This document shows positions 9,584 to 17,785 of a DNA stretch of 25,102 nucleotides, piece after piece. The stretch is from Caulobacter sp. CCH9-E1. GTDB taxonomy: Bacteria > Pseudomonadota > Alphaproteobacteria > Caulobacterales > Caulobacteraceae. Both the position numbers and the translations under genes were made by a program. The notes below the pieces were generated by a model. That model worked only from the letters and a program-made list of their open reading frames with translations. It was not told where the DNA came from and searched no databases. Where the stretch lies: positions 1 through 25,102 of the forward strand of contig NZ_LSJA01000020.1 in assembly GCF_001556515.1 (NCBI RefSeq), read 5' to 3'. Each line of letters starts with the position of its first letter. Positions within the stretch are counted from its first letter, which is position 1.

Positions 9584-9608
9584 GGAACGGAGCGCGGGCG
9601 TCGGGGTT
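9584..9608 (+). promoter_or_regulatory. Possible EcfG-type stress promoter of the yihY gene
   Basis: GGAAC (9584-9588), 16 bases, then GGTT (9605-9608) matches the alphaproteobacterial general-stress consensus GGAAC-N16/17-CGTT with one mismatch. The implied start would leave a leader of about 20 bases containing the GGAGGG ribosome-binding site. The match is short and could be chance. Confidence 0.25.
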
Positions 9609-9631
9609 CTTGCAACTCTGGAGGGCGCTTC

Positions 9632-10843
9632 ATGAGCGACGCTGGCCTGCGTCCAATCCTGTCCTGGCTGAAGTCGCGGCCCTATCACCTGGCGCCGTGG
9701 ATCGTGCTGCTGGCGGCCGCGCCGTTCGCCCTGCCCCGCAAGCGGCGGGAGACCCAGCTGGTCGATCCGCCCGGCTTGTCCGAGGACCGCGCCATGCCGC
9801 CGCACGACTTCGAGGCGGCCGAACCGCGCCGGGGTCGCGCCGCGCATCATCCGGTCCACATTCCGCTGCTGGGCTGGCGCGACATCGTCTGGCGCACCTG
9901 GCGTGAGATCACCGTCGACCGCCTGCCGGCCGTGGCGGGCGGCGTGACCTTCTACACCCTGCTGGCCCTGATCCCGGCGATCGGCGCCTTCGTCTCGCTG
10001 TATGGCCTGTTCGCCGACGTGCGGACGGTCGAGCAGCAGCTGCGCGACATGGCCGGCGTCTTTCCGCCGTCCGTCGTCAAGATCGTCGGCGAGCAGATGC
10101 TGCGCCTGGCCAACCAGGGCGAGACCAAGCTGGGCGTGGCGTTCGGCTTTTCGCTCTTGCTGTCGATCTGGAGCGCCAACGCCAGCATGCGGGCGCTCTT
10201 CGACGGGTTGAACGTCGCCTATGACGAGGAAGAAAAGCGCCACATCGTCCGGCGCACCCTGCTCAGCTACGCCTTCACCTTCTGCGCCCTGGTCTATGCG
10301 GCGGCGGTGTCGGCCGTGCTGATCGTCACCCCGTGGCTGCTGAAGGCCGCCCGACTGTCGACGCTGGAGGCCTTCTGGGCGCCGATCCGCTGGTTGATGG
10401 TGATGGCGATGACGGCGGCGGCCTTCGCGGTGCTCTACCGCTTCGCCCCCAGCCGCGCCCAGGCTCGGTGGCGCTGGGTCTGGATCGGGGCGACGACGGC
10501 CTCGGCGGGCTGGCTGGTCGGATCGCTGGGCTTTTCGACCTACGTCAATCGCGTCGCCCATTTCGACGCCACCTACGGCCCGCTGGGCGCGATCATCGCC
10601 TTCATGGTCTGGGTGTGGTTTTCGATCATGGCGATCCTGATCGGCGCGGAGCTGAACGCCGAGATCGAGCACCAGACCGCCGTCGACTCCACCACGGGCC
10701 CCGAACAGCCGATGGGCGCCCGCGGCGCGACCATGGCCGACACGGTGGGCCTGGCCTTCCACCCCTGGGAGCTGATCCGCCGCGAGGCCGGCGTCGTGAA
10801 GCGGATGACCGGCGGGGCGTGGAAGCGCGTCCGGGGACGCTAG
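9632..10843 (+). CDS. YihY/BrkB-family inner-membrane protein
   Basis: A 403-residue polytopic inner-membrane protein of the YihY (virulence factor BrkB) family, whose molecular role is not settled. A short N-terminal hydrophobic segment (about 17-32) precedes a cytoplasmic linker rich in Arg and Pro. The family core begins near residue 100 with WREITVDRLPAVAGGVTFYTLLALIPA and continues through about six membrane helices, including GFSLLLSIWSANASMRALF and a late GPLGAIIAFMVWVWFSIMAI helix then LIGAELNAE. The tail after residue 350 is soluble. The ATG at 9632 has GGAGGG upstream; an earlier in-frame start at 9500 would overlap the MOSC start and lacks support. Its stop overlaps the stop of the convergent methyltransferase gene. 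Confidence 0.93.
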   Translation: MSDAGLRPILSWLKSRPYHLAPWIVLLAAAPFALPRKRRETQLVDPPGLSEDRAMPPHDFEAAEPRRGRAAHHPVHIPLLGWRDIVWRTWREITVDRLPAVAGGVTFYTLLALIPAIGAFVSLYGLFADVRTVEQQLRDMAGVFPPSVVKIVGEQMLRLANQGETKLGVAFGFSLLLSIWSANASMRALFDGLNVAYDEEEKRHIVRRTLLSYAFTFCALVYAAAVSAVLIVTPWLLKAARLSTLEAFWAPIRWLMVMAMTAAAFAVLYRFAPSRAQARWRWVWIGATTASAGWLVGSLGFSTYVNRVAHFDATYGPLGAIIAFMVWVWFSIMAILIGAELNAEIEHQTAVDSTTGPEQPMGARGATMADTVGLAFHPWELIRREAGVVKRMTGGAWKRVRGR

Positions 10844-11370
10844 GCTTTCGGCTGGATCCGCGAGGGCTTGATGGCTCGCAGCGCGAACTTGAAGCTCTCG
10901 CCGTTGTCCTCGCTGAAGGCCAGATCGAAGTCGGCCTGGTAGAAGGCGCGATAGTCGGTCATCGCCGTCCGGCCGACCTGCTCGTAGCGAGGCTGCTGCA
11001 GGAAGACCAGGGTCTCGGGCTGGATCACCCGCGTGTGCCCCGGATCGCCCCAGGCCCAACGCGAGGTCACGGACGGACAGGTCGCGCACAGCAGGCCGCC
11101 GTGCTTCAGGATGCGCCAGAACTCGCTGAACTGCGCCAGGAAGAACCGCCAGTCACCCTGCTGGCCCGTATGTTCCAGCACCTCATAGGCGTGGATTTCG
11201 TCGAAATGGTCGTCGGAGAACGGATAGGGCAGGATGTTCAAGTCATGGATGACGTCGGCGCCGGAGTGCGGATCGATATCCAGCGTGGTCAGGTCGTTCC
11301 AACCCGGATTGGACGCATCGCCGACACGCTTGTCGCGGCTGTTGCCGCAGCCGATCAGAAGTTCCGGCAT
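10840..11370 (-). CDS. Class I SAM-dependent methyltransferase
   Basis: A 176-residue methyltransferase with a short Rossmann fold. LLIGCGNSRDKR is the SAM-binding glycine motif, LTTLDIDPHSGADVIHDL gives the acidic residue for the ribose, and DEIHAYEVLEHTG with ILKHGGLLCATCPS forms the later strands. The substrate cannot be read from the sequence; GCGNS-type small methyltransferases include sugar, lipid and protein enzymes. I prefer the ATG at 11370 with a G-rich stretch upstream over the GTG two codons earlier. The terminal TAG shares bases with the TAG of the convergent yihY gene. It is divergent from the acetyltransferase gene with an 82-base gap. Confidence 0.87.
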   Translation of the reverse strand: MPELLIGCGNSRDKRVGDASNPGWNDLTTLDIDPHSGADVIHDLNILPYPFSDDHFDEIHAYEVLEHTGQQGDWRFFLAQFSEFWRILKHGGLLCATCPSVTSRWAWGDPGHTRVIQPETLVFLQQPRYEQVGRTAMTDYRAFYQADFDLAFSEDNGESFKFALRAIKPSRIQPKA

Positions 11371-11452
11371 GCCCACCCCCGTGGTCAGGCCCTGGAGTTC
11401 GGGCCTCGGTTCACGCTAAGCGATTCGAGCGCGCCCGCTGCACGGAAACGAC

Positions 11453-11980
11453 ATGCCCCCGCCCACGCCCCATCAAGACCACGAACTGGCCGACATCGTC
11501 GCCCTGGTGAACTCGGCCTACCGGGGCGAGCTGGCGACCAAGGGCTGGACCAGCGAGAGCTATCTGCTGGGCGGCCAGCGCACGGACGAGGCGACCTTGC
11601 GCGCCGACCTCGCCGCCAAGCCCGGCGCGACGATCCTGACCTTCCGCGACGACGCCGCCGCCAAGCCCTACGCCTGCGCCTGGCTGGAGCCCACCGGCGG
11701 CGAGGCCTGGTACGTCGGCATGGTCACCGTCTCGCCATTGCGCCAGGACGGCGGCATTGGCCGCGCCATGCTGGAGGCCTGCGAGGCGCATGCCAGGGCG
11801 AGGGGCGGCCAACGCATGCGGATGACGGTCATCTCCGTCCGCGACACCCTGATCGCCTGGTACCAGCGTCGCGGCTACCAACTGACCGGCGAGACCCAGC
11901 CCTTCCCCTACGGCGACGAGCGCTTCGGCCAGCCCCAGCGCGACGACCTGGCGTTCGTGGTGCTGGAAAAGGCTCTTTAG
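11453..11980 (+). CDS. GNAT-family N-acetyltransferase
   Basis: A 175-residue acetyltransferase with one GNAT domain. The acetyl-CoA pyrophosphate loop is visible as VTVSPLRQDGGIGRAMLEACEAHAR (Q/RxxGxG/A type, near residues 98-115), preceded by the strand AWYVGMV and followed by MRMTVISVRDTLIAWYQRRGYQ, the usual motif B helix ending in a GY turn. The substrate is unknown; a small amine or amino-acid derivative is most likely for a stand-alone member. The ATG at 11453 has GGAAACGAC before it. The AAA_28-type gene follows on the same strand after 40 bases, so the two may be cotranscribed. Confidence 0.92.
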   Translation: MPPPTPHQDHELADIVALVNSAYRGELATKGWTSESYLLGGQRTDEATLRADLAAKPGATILTFRDDAAAKPYACAWLEPTGGEAWYVGMVTVSPLRQDGGIGRAMLEACEAHARARGGQRMRMTVISVRDTLIAWYQRRGYQLTGETQPFPYGDERFGQPQRDDLAFVVLEKAL

Positions 11981-12020
11981 GACGGGAAGCTTCTCGAGAA
12001 CGGCGCCGAGGAGAGGAACC

Positions 12021-12554
12021 ATGCGACGCCATATTCTAACCGGCGCGCCGGGTGCGGGAAAAACAGTGCTGCTCCGCGCCCTCGAACGCGCGGGTCACGC
12101 CGTGGTGGAGGAAGCGGCGACTGACGTGATCGCCCTCGCACAGGCTGAGGGCGCGGCCGAACCTTGGACGAATCCCAGCATTATCGACGAGATCATCGCC
12201 CTCCAACGGAGCCGCGAGGCGCGGGCCGTCGGCGACCCGATCTTCTTTGACCGGTCGCCAATTTGCACTTTGGCCCTGGCGCGTTTTCTGGGTCACCCGA
12301 TCTCGACAGGTCTGAGGGAAGAGCTCGACCGCATCGCGACAAACCGCGTCTATGACCGCCGCGTGTTCCTCGTGAAGGGCCTGGGTTTCGTAATGAAAAC
12401 CGCAGCACGCCAGATCAGCCTGGAAGATGCTCTTCGCTTTGAAAGCGTGCACGAAGCGACGTATGCCGCATTGGGCTACAATCTGATCGCGATCTACCCG
12501 GACACGCCTGATCGAAGGGCTGCGACCCTATTGGCTCGCATTACCGAAGCTTAA
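12021..12554 (+). CDS. AAA_28-type P-loop ATPase/kinase
   Basis: A 177-residue P-loop protein with Walker A GAPGAGKT (residues 8-15) at the extreme N-terminus. VVEEAATDVI, IFFDRSPICTLALARFLG (DRSP motif) and the C-terminal segment YDRRVFLVKGLGF fit the AAA_28 family of small kinase-like ATPases, related in fold to nucleoside and nicotinamide-riboside kinases. The actual substrate is unknown. The ATG at 12021 has a strong GAGGAGAGGAA site. Third codon positions look visibly more A/T rich than in the neighbours (CTA, ACA, ATT and TTG codons occur), which could mean later acquisition. It follows the GNAT gene by 40 bases; a functional link is unproven. Confidence 0.88.
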   Translation: MRRHILTGAPGAGKTVLLRALERAGHAVVEEAATDVIALAQAEGAAEPWTNPSIIDEIIALQRSREARAVGDPIFFDRSPICTLALARFLGHPISTGLREELDRIATNRVYDRRVFLVKGLGFVMKTAARQISLEDALRFESVHEATYAALGYNLIAIYPDTPDRRAATLLARITEA

Positions 12555-12611
12555 GTAGCTCCCCGCGGCGCGGCGCGATCACATGCGGTCGCTTTCGCTC
12601 AGGGGTTTTCA

Positions 12612-13388
12612 ATGCGTCTTCCGTTCCATGCGGCCGTCGGCGCCGCATTCGCCGTCCTTCTCGCCGCCTCGGCTCCGGCCTGGGCCGCGCCGACGCTCGT
12701 GCCGGTCGGCCAGGCCCTGGCGCGGTTCGACAAGCTCAAGCCCGCCACCCACCGCTACCTGCGCTATCGCCAGGTCGGCGACACCATCACGCCGCTGGAC
12801 GTCTGGACTCGCGAGATCCGCATCGAGCCGGACGCTTCGGGCGTGAAGCGGCTGCACATCGTCCAGCACTGGGACGGCGCGACGCCGGGAACGGTCAAAC
12901 AGCTCGACTCGTGGTTCGAGCTCGGCACCTTCCGCCCGCTGACGCACCAGCGCAGCACCACCGGCAGGGACGGCCAGACCAAGATCGAGGGCTTCGACTT
13001 CAAGCCCGACCGGATCGTCGGCCTGAAGGACTTGGCCGGCAACGCCCAGGCCGCCTACGACATGGCCTCGCCGCAGCCGGCCTTCAATTTCGAGACCGAC
13101 ATGGAGACCCTGCAGGCCCTCCCGCTGGCGAAGGGCTACGAGGCGCAGATCGTCTTCCACCATCCGGGCGGCGAGGCGCCGGCGCCGTACCGCTTCAAGG
13201 TGACGGGCTCGGAGACCCTGACCAGCTCAGCGGGCGGCGAGGTCGACTGCTGGGTGGTGAGCACCGACTACAACCACCCCGAATGGCCCCCCGCCCGCTT
13301 CTGGCTGGCCAAGGACAGCCAGGTGGTGATCAAGGTCGTCTCGCCGGCGCCGGACGGATCGACTTGGGTGAAGACGCTGCTCTGGTGA
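12612..13388 (+). CDS. Exported protein of unknown function (DUF3108-like)
   Basis: A 258-residue secreted protein. It starts with a Sec signal peptide ending AWA-AP near residue 26. The mature part is rich in beta-strand patterns: HRYLRYRQVGDTITPLDVWTREIRI, RLHIVQHWD, then a lysine-bearing FDFKPDRIVGLKDLAG and a final CWVVSTDYNHPEWPPARFWLAKDSQVVIKV. The closing segment, a strand carrying WLAKDSQVVIKV, resembles the end of DUF3108-type and lipoprotein-carrier-like periplasmic proteins. That comparison is from memory and weak. The ATG at 12612 has AGGGG upstream. No partner gene is obvious on either side. Confidence 0.78.
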   Translation: MRLPFHAAVGAAFAVLLAASAPAWAAPTLVPVGQALARFDKLKPATHRYLRYRQVGDTITPLDVWTREIRIEPDASGVKRLHIVQHWDGATPGTVKQLDSWFELGTFRPLTHQRSTTGRDGQTKIEGFDFKPDRIVGLKDLAGNAQAAYDMASPQPAFNFETDMETLQALPLAKGYEAQIVFHHPGGEAPAPYRFKVTGSETLTSSAGGEVDCWVVSTDYNHPEWPPARFWLAKDSQVVIKVVSPAPDGSTWVKTLLW

Positions 13389-13684
13389 GCCCTGGGGATC
13401 TCCCCGCGGGGTCCAGCGGCACGGTAGCCGCCGGCGTGTCGCGTTGCCGCGAGGTCACCAGTCTTGGTTACGGAGTATGTGCGAGCTGATCGCATTGCCT
13501 CCACTACCAAAAGTCCGACAAATAAAATGAAGACTTAGGAAAAGCGCGAGCCCAGAGATTCCGAACACCTCTGACTGCGACATTTTGTCCAGATATCGGC
13601 CAGTTATAGCGAAGTTAATACCTATAATATCTGATGTTCATCGAAGAGATGCAATGGCTCACTCTTCGCATGAAGGCAATAGTC
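13389..13684 (+). promoter_or_regulatory. Leader of the chemoreceptor gene with a -10-like TATAAT
   Basis: This 296-base gap holds the palindrome CCCCGCGGGG (13402-13411) just after the exported-protein gene, then a stretch much richer in A/T (about 13490-13635). A perfect TATAAT lies at 13623-13628, but no good -35 is seen 16-18 bases before it. If used, transcription would begin close to the ATG at 13634. No sigma-54 or flagellar-type promoter stands out. Confidence 0.4.
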
Positions 13685-15520
13685 ATGTTGAGGCTGCGCA
13701 ATCTATCCATCATGGCGCGCCTGCGCCTGGTGGTGCTGTTTTCAGGTATTGGCCTGGCGATCGCGATCGGCGTCGGGCTGCTGAACCTGTCCAGCACGAT
13801 GCACGACGACATCGCGCTCAAGACGCGCAGTCAGGTCGAGACGGCCGTGTCGGTCATCGACCACTATTACGCCGAGTCCCAAGCCGGGCGCATGACCGAG
13901 GCCGAGGCCAAGGCCGCCGCGATCGGCGCCGTGAAGGCGATGCGCTACGGCGGACAGGAATATTTCTGGATCACCACGCTTGAGACCAAGATGGTGATGC
14001 ACCCGATGAAGCCCGCGCTGGACGGCAAGGACGTGTCCGAGAACCGCGACCCGAAGGGCAAGGCGCTGTTCTCCGAAATGACCAAGGTCGCCAAGGCGAA
14101 CGGCCGCGGCTTCGTGAACTACATGTGGCCCAAGCCCGGCCATGATCAGCCGCAGCCGAAGATCTCGTACGTGGCGCTGATGCCGGCCTGGGGCTGGATC
14201 GTCGGTTCTGGCGTCTATGTGGACGACATCGAAGATGCGGTTGGGAAAGAGGCCCTGGAGCAGGTCGCCATCGGGCTCGTGCTCGTGCTGATCGTCGGCG
14301 TCGGCGCCGCCCTTCTGGGCCGGACGATCACGCGGCCCATCATGACCCTGACCCAGCGGATGAGCGGCCTGGCGGAGGGCGACAAGGACAGCCCCGTCCC
14401 CTTCGCCGACCTGGCCAACGAGACGGGCGAGATGGCCCGCGCCCTGGCCGTGTTCCGCCAGGCCGCGCTGGATCGCGATCGCCTCGAGGCCGAAACCGCG
14501 GCCATGCGCGACCAGGCGTCTGCGGAAGCCCAGAAGCGAGCGGAAGCCGAACGCGCGGCCGCCGAGGTCCAGCGCCGGGTGGTCGCCGACGTGACCGCCG
14601 TCGCGGCGCGGCTGGCCGCGGGCGACCTGACCGTGCGCCTGGCGCAGGACTTCCCCGCCGACTACACGGAGCTGCGCGAGAACCTGAACGCGGCGCTGGC
14701 GCAGCTGGCCTCGGCGATGAAGGCCGTGCGGGACAACGCCCTGGGCATCCAGCACGGCGCCGACGACATCGCCTCGGCTTCCGACAATCTGTCGCGCCGC
14801 ACCGAGCAGCAGGCGGCCACCCTCGAGGAGACCACCGCCGCGCTGGGCGAGCTGACCAACACCGTCCAGCGCTCGGCCACGGGCGCGCGCCAGGCGCGCG
14901 CCGCGGTCGCCGTGGCCCAGGAGCAAGCCCAGCACAGCGGCGCGGTCGCCGACAAGGCCGTGGCCGCCATGGGCCAGATCGAGGACTCCTCGCAGCAGAT
15001 CACCAACATCATCGGCGTGATCGACGAGATCGCCTTCCAGACCAACCTCCTGGCCTTGAACGCCGGGGTCGAGGCCGCCCGGGCCGGCGAGAGCGGCAAG
15101 GGCTTCGCCGTCGTGGCTCAGGAAGTGCGGGCCCTGGCCCAACGCTCGGCCGAGGCGGCCAAGGAGATCAAGGGCCTGATCGGCGCGTCGTCGCGGCAAA
15201 TCGACGAAGGCGTCATGCTGGTGCGTGAGATGGGCGACGCCATGCAGGGCATCGTCGGCAAGGTGGACGAGATCGACGGCCTCATGGGCGGCATCGCCAG
15301 CCTGGCGGCGGACCAGTCGGAAGGCCTGGGGCAGATCAATATCGCCATGTCGCAGATCGACCAGAACACGCAGCAGAACGCCGCCATGGTCGAAGAGGCG
15401 ACCGCCGCGGTCCACTCGCTGAAGAACGAGACCAACCAGTTGGCGCGACTGGTCGGCCAGTTCGAGCTCGGCTCCTCGCATGGCGCCGATGACGCGGCGC
15501 CCTTACGCGCCAGCGCCTGA
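13685..15520 (+). CDS. Methyl-accepting chemotaxis protein with a Cache sensor
   Basis: Transmembrane chemoreceptor of about 611 residues. TM1 is at about 13-35; a single-Cache (sCache_2) periplasmic domain spans about 43-183 with the marks GGQEYFWITTLETKMVMHP and AWGWIVGSGVYVDDI; TM2 is at about 191-213. A HAMP follows, then a long charged coiled coil with a second HAMP-like segment, then the signalling domain with the hairpin tip EIAFQTNLLALNAGVEAARAGE. Small carboxylates are common sCache_2 ligands, but the ligand here is unknown. There is no CheR-binding pentapeptide at the C-terminus. The start is uncertain: ATG at 13685 has AAGG upstream and begins MLRLRNLSIMARL, whereas ATG at 13634 would add 17 residues and could be leaderless. 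No chemotaxis genes adjoin. Confidence 0.95.
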   Translation: MLRLRNLSIMARLRLVVLFSGIGLAIAIGVGLLNLSSTMHDDIALKTRSQVETAVSVIDHYYAESQAGRMTEAEAKAAAIGAVKAMRYGGQEYFWITTLETKMVMHPMKPALDGKDVSENRDPKGKALFSEMTKVAKANGRGFVNYMWPKPGHDQPQPKISYVALMPAWGWIVGSGVYVDDIEDAVGKEALEQVAIGLVLVLIVGVGAALLGRTITRPIMTLTQRMSGLAEGDKDSPVPFADLANETGEMARALAVFRQAALDRDRLEAETAAMRDQASAEAQKRAEAERAAAEVQRRVVADVTAVAARLAAGDLTVRLAQDFPADYTELRENLNAALAQLASAMKAVRDNALGIQHGADDIASASDNLSRRTEQQAATLEETTAALGELTNTVQRSATGARQARAAVAVAQEQAQHSGAVADKAVAAMGQIEDSSQQITNIIGVIDEIAFQTNLLALNAGVEAARAGESGKGFAVVAQEVRALAQRSAEAAKEIKGLIGASSRQIDEGVMLVREMGDAMQGIVGKVDEIDGLMGGIASLAADQSEGLGQINIAMSQIDQNTQQNAAMVEEATAAVHSLKNETNQLARLVGQFELGSSHGADDAAPLRASA

Positions 15521-15526
15521 GATGAC

Positions 15527-15550
15527 GCCGCGGCCGCTGTCGGCCGCGGC
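15527..15550. terminator. Shared hairpin between convergent genes
   Basis: A perfect 10-bp all G/C stem, GCCGCGGCCG-CTGT-CGGCCGCGGC, exactly fills the gap between the chemoreceptor stop and the MocR stop. It has no T-run on either side, yet its position and symmetry suggest a bidirectional block to readthrough. Confidence 0.6.
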
Positions 15551-16954
15551 TCAGATCACCGCGCGCGAGCGTTCGCCAACTTCGCTGGACAGCGCCCCAG
15601 CCACGATCTCGAGGCCCTGGCGAAGGGTCTGACGGTCGGGCGCGGCGCCCAGACAGACCCGGACGCCGGTGACGAGACCAGGCTCGACGATCGGCGCGTC
15701 AGGCGGCGTGACCTCCGCGCCGCCGCGCAGAGCGCGGCCCGCCAGGCGCTCGGCCTCCAGCTCGCTCATCGGCAGCCACACGTGCGGGGAGCAGTCCGAT
15801 CTCGGCGACTCGATCGCGCCGCCGAGGATGTCGCGGGCCAGGGCCAGACGCGCGGCGGCCTCCTCGCGGACCTCCGCGACGATCTGGTCGGCCGCGCCGT
15901 CTTCGATCCATTGGGTCGCCACCAGGCCGCCGAAGCCGGAGGGCGCGTAGGTCAGGGCCCGCACCGCGTCCAGCACACGCTCGAAGGCCGCCGGGGTCGG
16001 CGCCGCCAGGAAGCCGGCGCGCAGGCCGGGGCCCAGCGTCTTCGACACGCCCGAGACATGGAACGTCCGCTCGGGCGCCAGCAGGGCCAGGGGCGGCGGC
16101 GCGTCGGGCGCATAGGCGCCATAGATGTCGTCCTCGATGATCGTCAGGTCCAGGCGGCGGGCCAGAGACGCGATCGCCTCGCGCCGTGACACGCTCATGA
16201 TCCGGCCCGTCGGGTTCTGCAGGGTCGGGATGACGGACACAACGCGCGCGCCGGTCGTCTTCGCGGCCGCCTCCAGCGCGTCGGGACGCAGCCCCTCCTC
16301 GTCCAGGGCCACGCCCTTCAGTCGCAGGCCCATGTGAGCCGCCAGCGCCTTGACGCCGTTATAGGTCGAGGCCTCGCACAGCACGGTGTCGCCGGCCCGG
16401 GCGACCGCGCCCATGGCCAGGGCCAGGCCCTGCTGGGCGCCGTTGCAGCAGACCAGCCGCGCCCAGTCGGCGCCGTCGTAGCCGCCAAACCTCGCCAGCC
16501 ATAGCGCCCCGGCCCGCCGCTGGGCCTCGTGCCCGGCCGCCGGCGCGTAGGCCAGATGCTCCAGCAGGTCCGGTCGGCGGCGCAGGCGCGCGAGGGCCTC
16601 GGCGATCCGGCTGGCGGCGGGTCCGGCCGGCGCGATGTTCTGGGCCAGGTTGATCGGCCCCTCGCGGATCGGCGCGCGGTGATCGGCGGGGGCGTTGACG
16701 AAGCTGCCGCGGCCGACATGGGCGCTGACCAGCCCCGCCTTCTCGGCCTCGACATAGGCGCGGGTGACGGTGCCCAGGCCGATGCCCAGGCGGTAGGCGA
16801 GCTCCCGCTGCGGCGGCAGCCGCGCCCCCGCCGCCAGCGCGCCGGCGGCGACATCGGCGCGCAGCGCCGCGACCAGCCGCTCGTAAAGCGGTCCGTCGCC
16901 ATCGGGAAGGGTGGGGGTCCAGGACGGGGCCAAGACGATCTCCAGCTTTGTCAC
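15551..16954 (-). CDS. MocR-type (GntR/aminotransferase) transcriptional regulator
   Basis: A 467-residue fusion of a GntR winged-helix domain and a fold-type I aminotransferase domain that binds pyridoxal phosphate. The DNA-binding part covers residues 1-85 (LPPQRELAYRLGIGLGTVTRAYVEAEKAGLV, then GRGSFV). In the aminotransferase part, NPTG (247-250), Asp275, Tyr278, the PLP-binding Lys305 in SGVSKTLGPG and Arg312 are all present, so cofactor binding is likely. MocR proteins often control a divergent transporter or enzyme, here the LysE-type exporter, in response to an amino compound. The GTG at 16954 lies inside a perfect palindrome and has no Shine-Dalgarno, so the start is less sure than the rest. 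Confidence 0.95.
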   Translation of the reverse strand: MTKLEIVLAPSWTPTLPDGDGPLYERLVAALRADVAAGALAAGARLPPQRELAYRLGIGLGTVTRAYVEAEKAGLVSAHVGRGSFVNAPADHRAPIREGPINLAQNIAPAGPAASRIAEALARLRRRPDLLEHLAYAPAAGHEAQRRAGALWLARFGGYDGADWARLVCCNGAQQGLALAMGAVARAGDTVLCEASTYNGVKALAAHMGLRLKGVALDEEGLRPDALEAAAKTTGARVVSVIPTLQNPTGRIMSVSRREAIASLARRLDLTIIEDDIYGAYAPDAPPPLALLAPERTFHVSGVSKTLGPGLRAGFLAAPTPAAFERVLDAVRALTYAPSGFGGLVATQWIEDGAADQIVAEVREEAAARLALARDILGGAIESPRSDCSPHVWLPMSELEAERLAGRALRGGAEVTPPDAPIVEPGLVTGVRVCLGAAPDRQTLRQGLEIVAGALSSEVGERSRAVI

Positions 16955-16962
16955 GGTGACAA
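16948..16962. promoter_or_regulatory. Perfect palindrome in the mocR-lysE divergent region
   Basis: TTGTCAC-G-GTGACAA, with 7-bp arms and a 1-base centre, overlaps the mocR GTG start codon (16952-16954). The 86-base divergent gap is otherwise AT-rich and contains TACAAT (16982-16987) toward lysE and TACATA/TATTGT elements toward mocR. It is a good candidate operator for the adjacent GntR-type regulator, with likely autoregulation. Confidence 0.6.
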
Positions 16963-17040
16963 TATGTAGTTTGACTCACGATACAATGGAAATCATCACA
17001 ATGACATTCCGATCTCGCCAACCGAGACAAAGAGGCCGTG

Positions 17041-17715
17041 ATGACCCCCGAACTACTGCTCGCCTACGTCCTGTTCTGCTTCGCCACGGCGGGCACGCCG
17101 GGTCCGAACAACATGATGCTGCTGGCCTCGGGCGCGAACTTCGGCTTCCGCCGCACCGTGCTGCACATCCTGGGCATCAGCTGCGGCCTGGGGTTCATGG
17201 TGCTGTGCATGGGCTTTGGACTGGGAAGCGTCTTCAGGACCTTCCCCGTGCTGCACGAGATCCTGCGCTGGGTGGGGGCGGGCTACATGCTGTGGCTGGC
17301 CTGGAAGATCGGGACCTCAGACAAGGTCAGCGACCGCCAGGCCGCCAGCCGCCCCATGACCTTCCTGCAGGCCGCCGCGTTCCAGTGGGTCAACCCCAAG
17401 GCCTGGGCCATGGCCCTGGGCGCGGTGACGACCTATGCGCCCGAGGGCGGCTCGTGGACGATCGTGCCGCTGCTGGCCGGAACCTTCATGCTGGTGGGCG
17501 CGCCGTGCAGCGCCGCCTGGGCGGGTTTTGGGCGGGGGCTGCGGCCGTTCCTGGATCGGCCGGCGGTCCTGCGCGCCTTCAACGTGACCATGGCCCTGCT
17601 GCTGGTCGCGTCGCTGCTGCCGATGGTCTTCGAGCACGGCCAGCCGCCGACGCTGGACCCGCGTGATCTGGCCATCCAGGCCGCGCCGATCGTCGTGACG
17701 CCCTGGCGCGGCTGA
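17041..17715 (+). CDS. LysE/RhtB-family amino-acid exporter
   Basis: Inner-membrane exporter of about 224 residues. The N-terminal signature LAYVLFCFATAGTPGPNNMMLLASGANFGFRR is typical of the family (GPN after the first helix). About six hydrophobic segments follow, with QWVNPKAWAMALGAV (WxNPKAW motif) in the middle. LysE/RhtB proteins expel amino acids or related amines using the proton gradient; the substrate here is not readable. I chose the ATG at 17041 with AAAGAGG upstream over the GTG one codon earlier. It is divergent from the MocR regulator and is its probable target. Confidence 0.94.
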   Translation: MTPELLLAYVLFCFATAGTPGPNNMMLLASGANFGFRRTVLHILGISCGLGFMVLCMGFGLGSVFRTFPVLHEILRWVGAGYMLWLAWKIGTSDKVSDRQAASRPMTFLQAAAFQWVNPKAWAMALGAVTTYAPEGGSWTIVPLLAGTFMLVGAPCSAAWAGFGRGLRPFLDRPAVLRAFNVTMALLLVASLLPMVFEHGQPPTLDPRDLAIQAAPIVVTPWRG

Positions 17716-17724
17716 GGGATCGAC

Positions 17725-17759
17725 AAAGAAAAAGGGCCGGCCCCTTTCGGAGCCGGCCC
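17725..17759 (-). terminator. Rho-independent terminator of the TonB-dependent receptor gene
   Basis: Read leftward, GGGCCGGC pairs with GCCGGCCC (17752-17759 with 17734-17741) around an 10-base loop, followed by TTTTTCTTT (17733-17725). It lies 26 bases beyond the receptor stop and may also slow transcription from lysE on the other strand, though no T-run favours that direction. Confidence 0.88.
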
Positions 17760-17785
17760 CTGCTGAGACCCGAAGGTCAGCGGTC

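Noticed and set aside
10333..12039. 568-codon rightward open frame across yihY, the methyltransferase and the GNAT gene
   Set aside because: Runs out of frame through three well-supported genes on both strands; composition is Arg/Gly/Asp-rich as in high-GC shadows.
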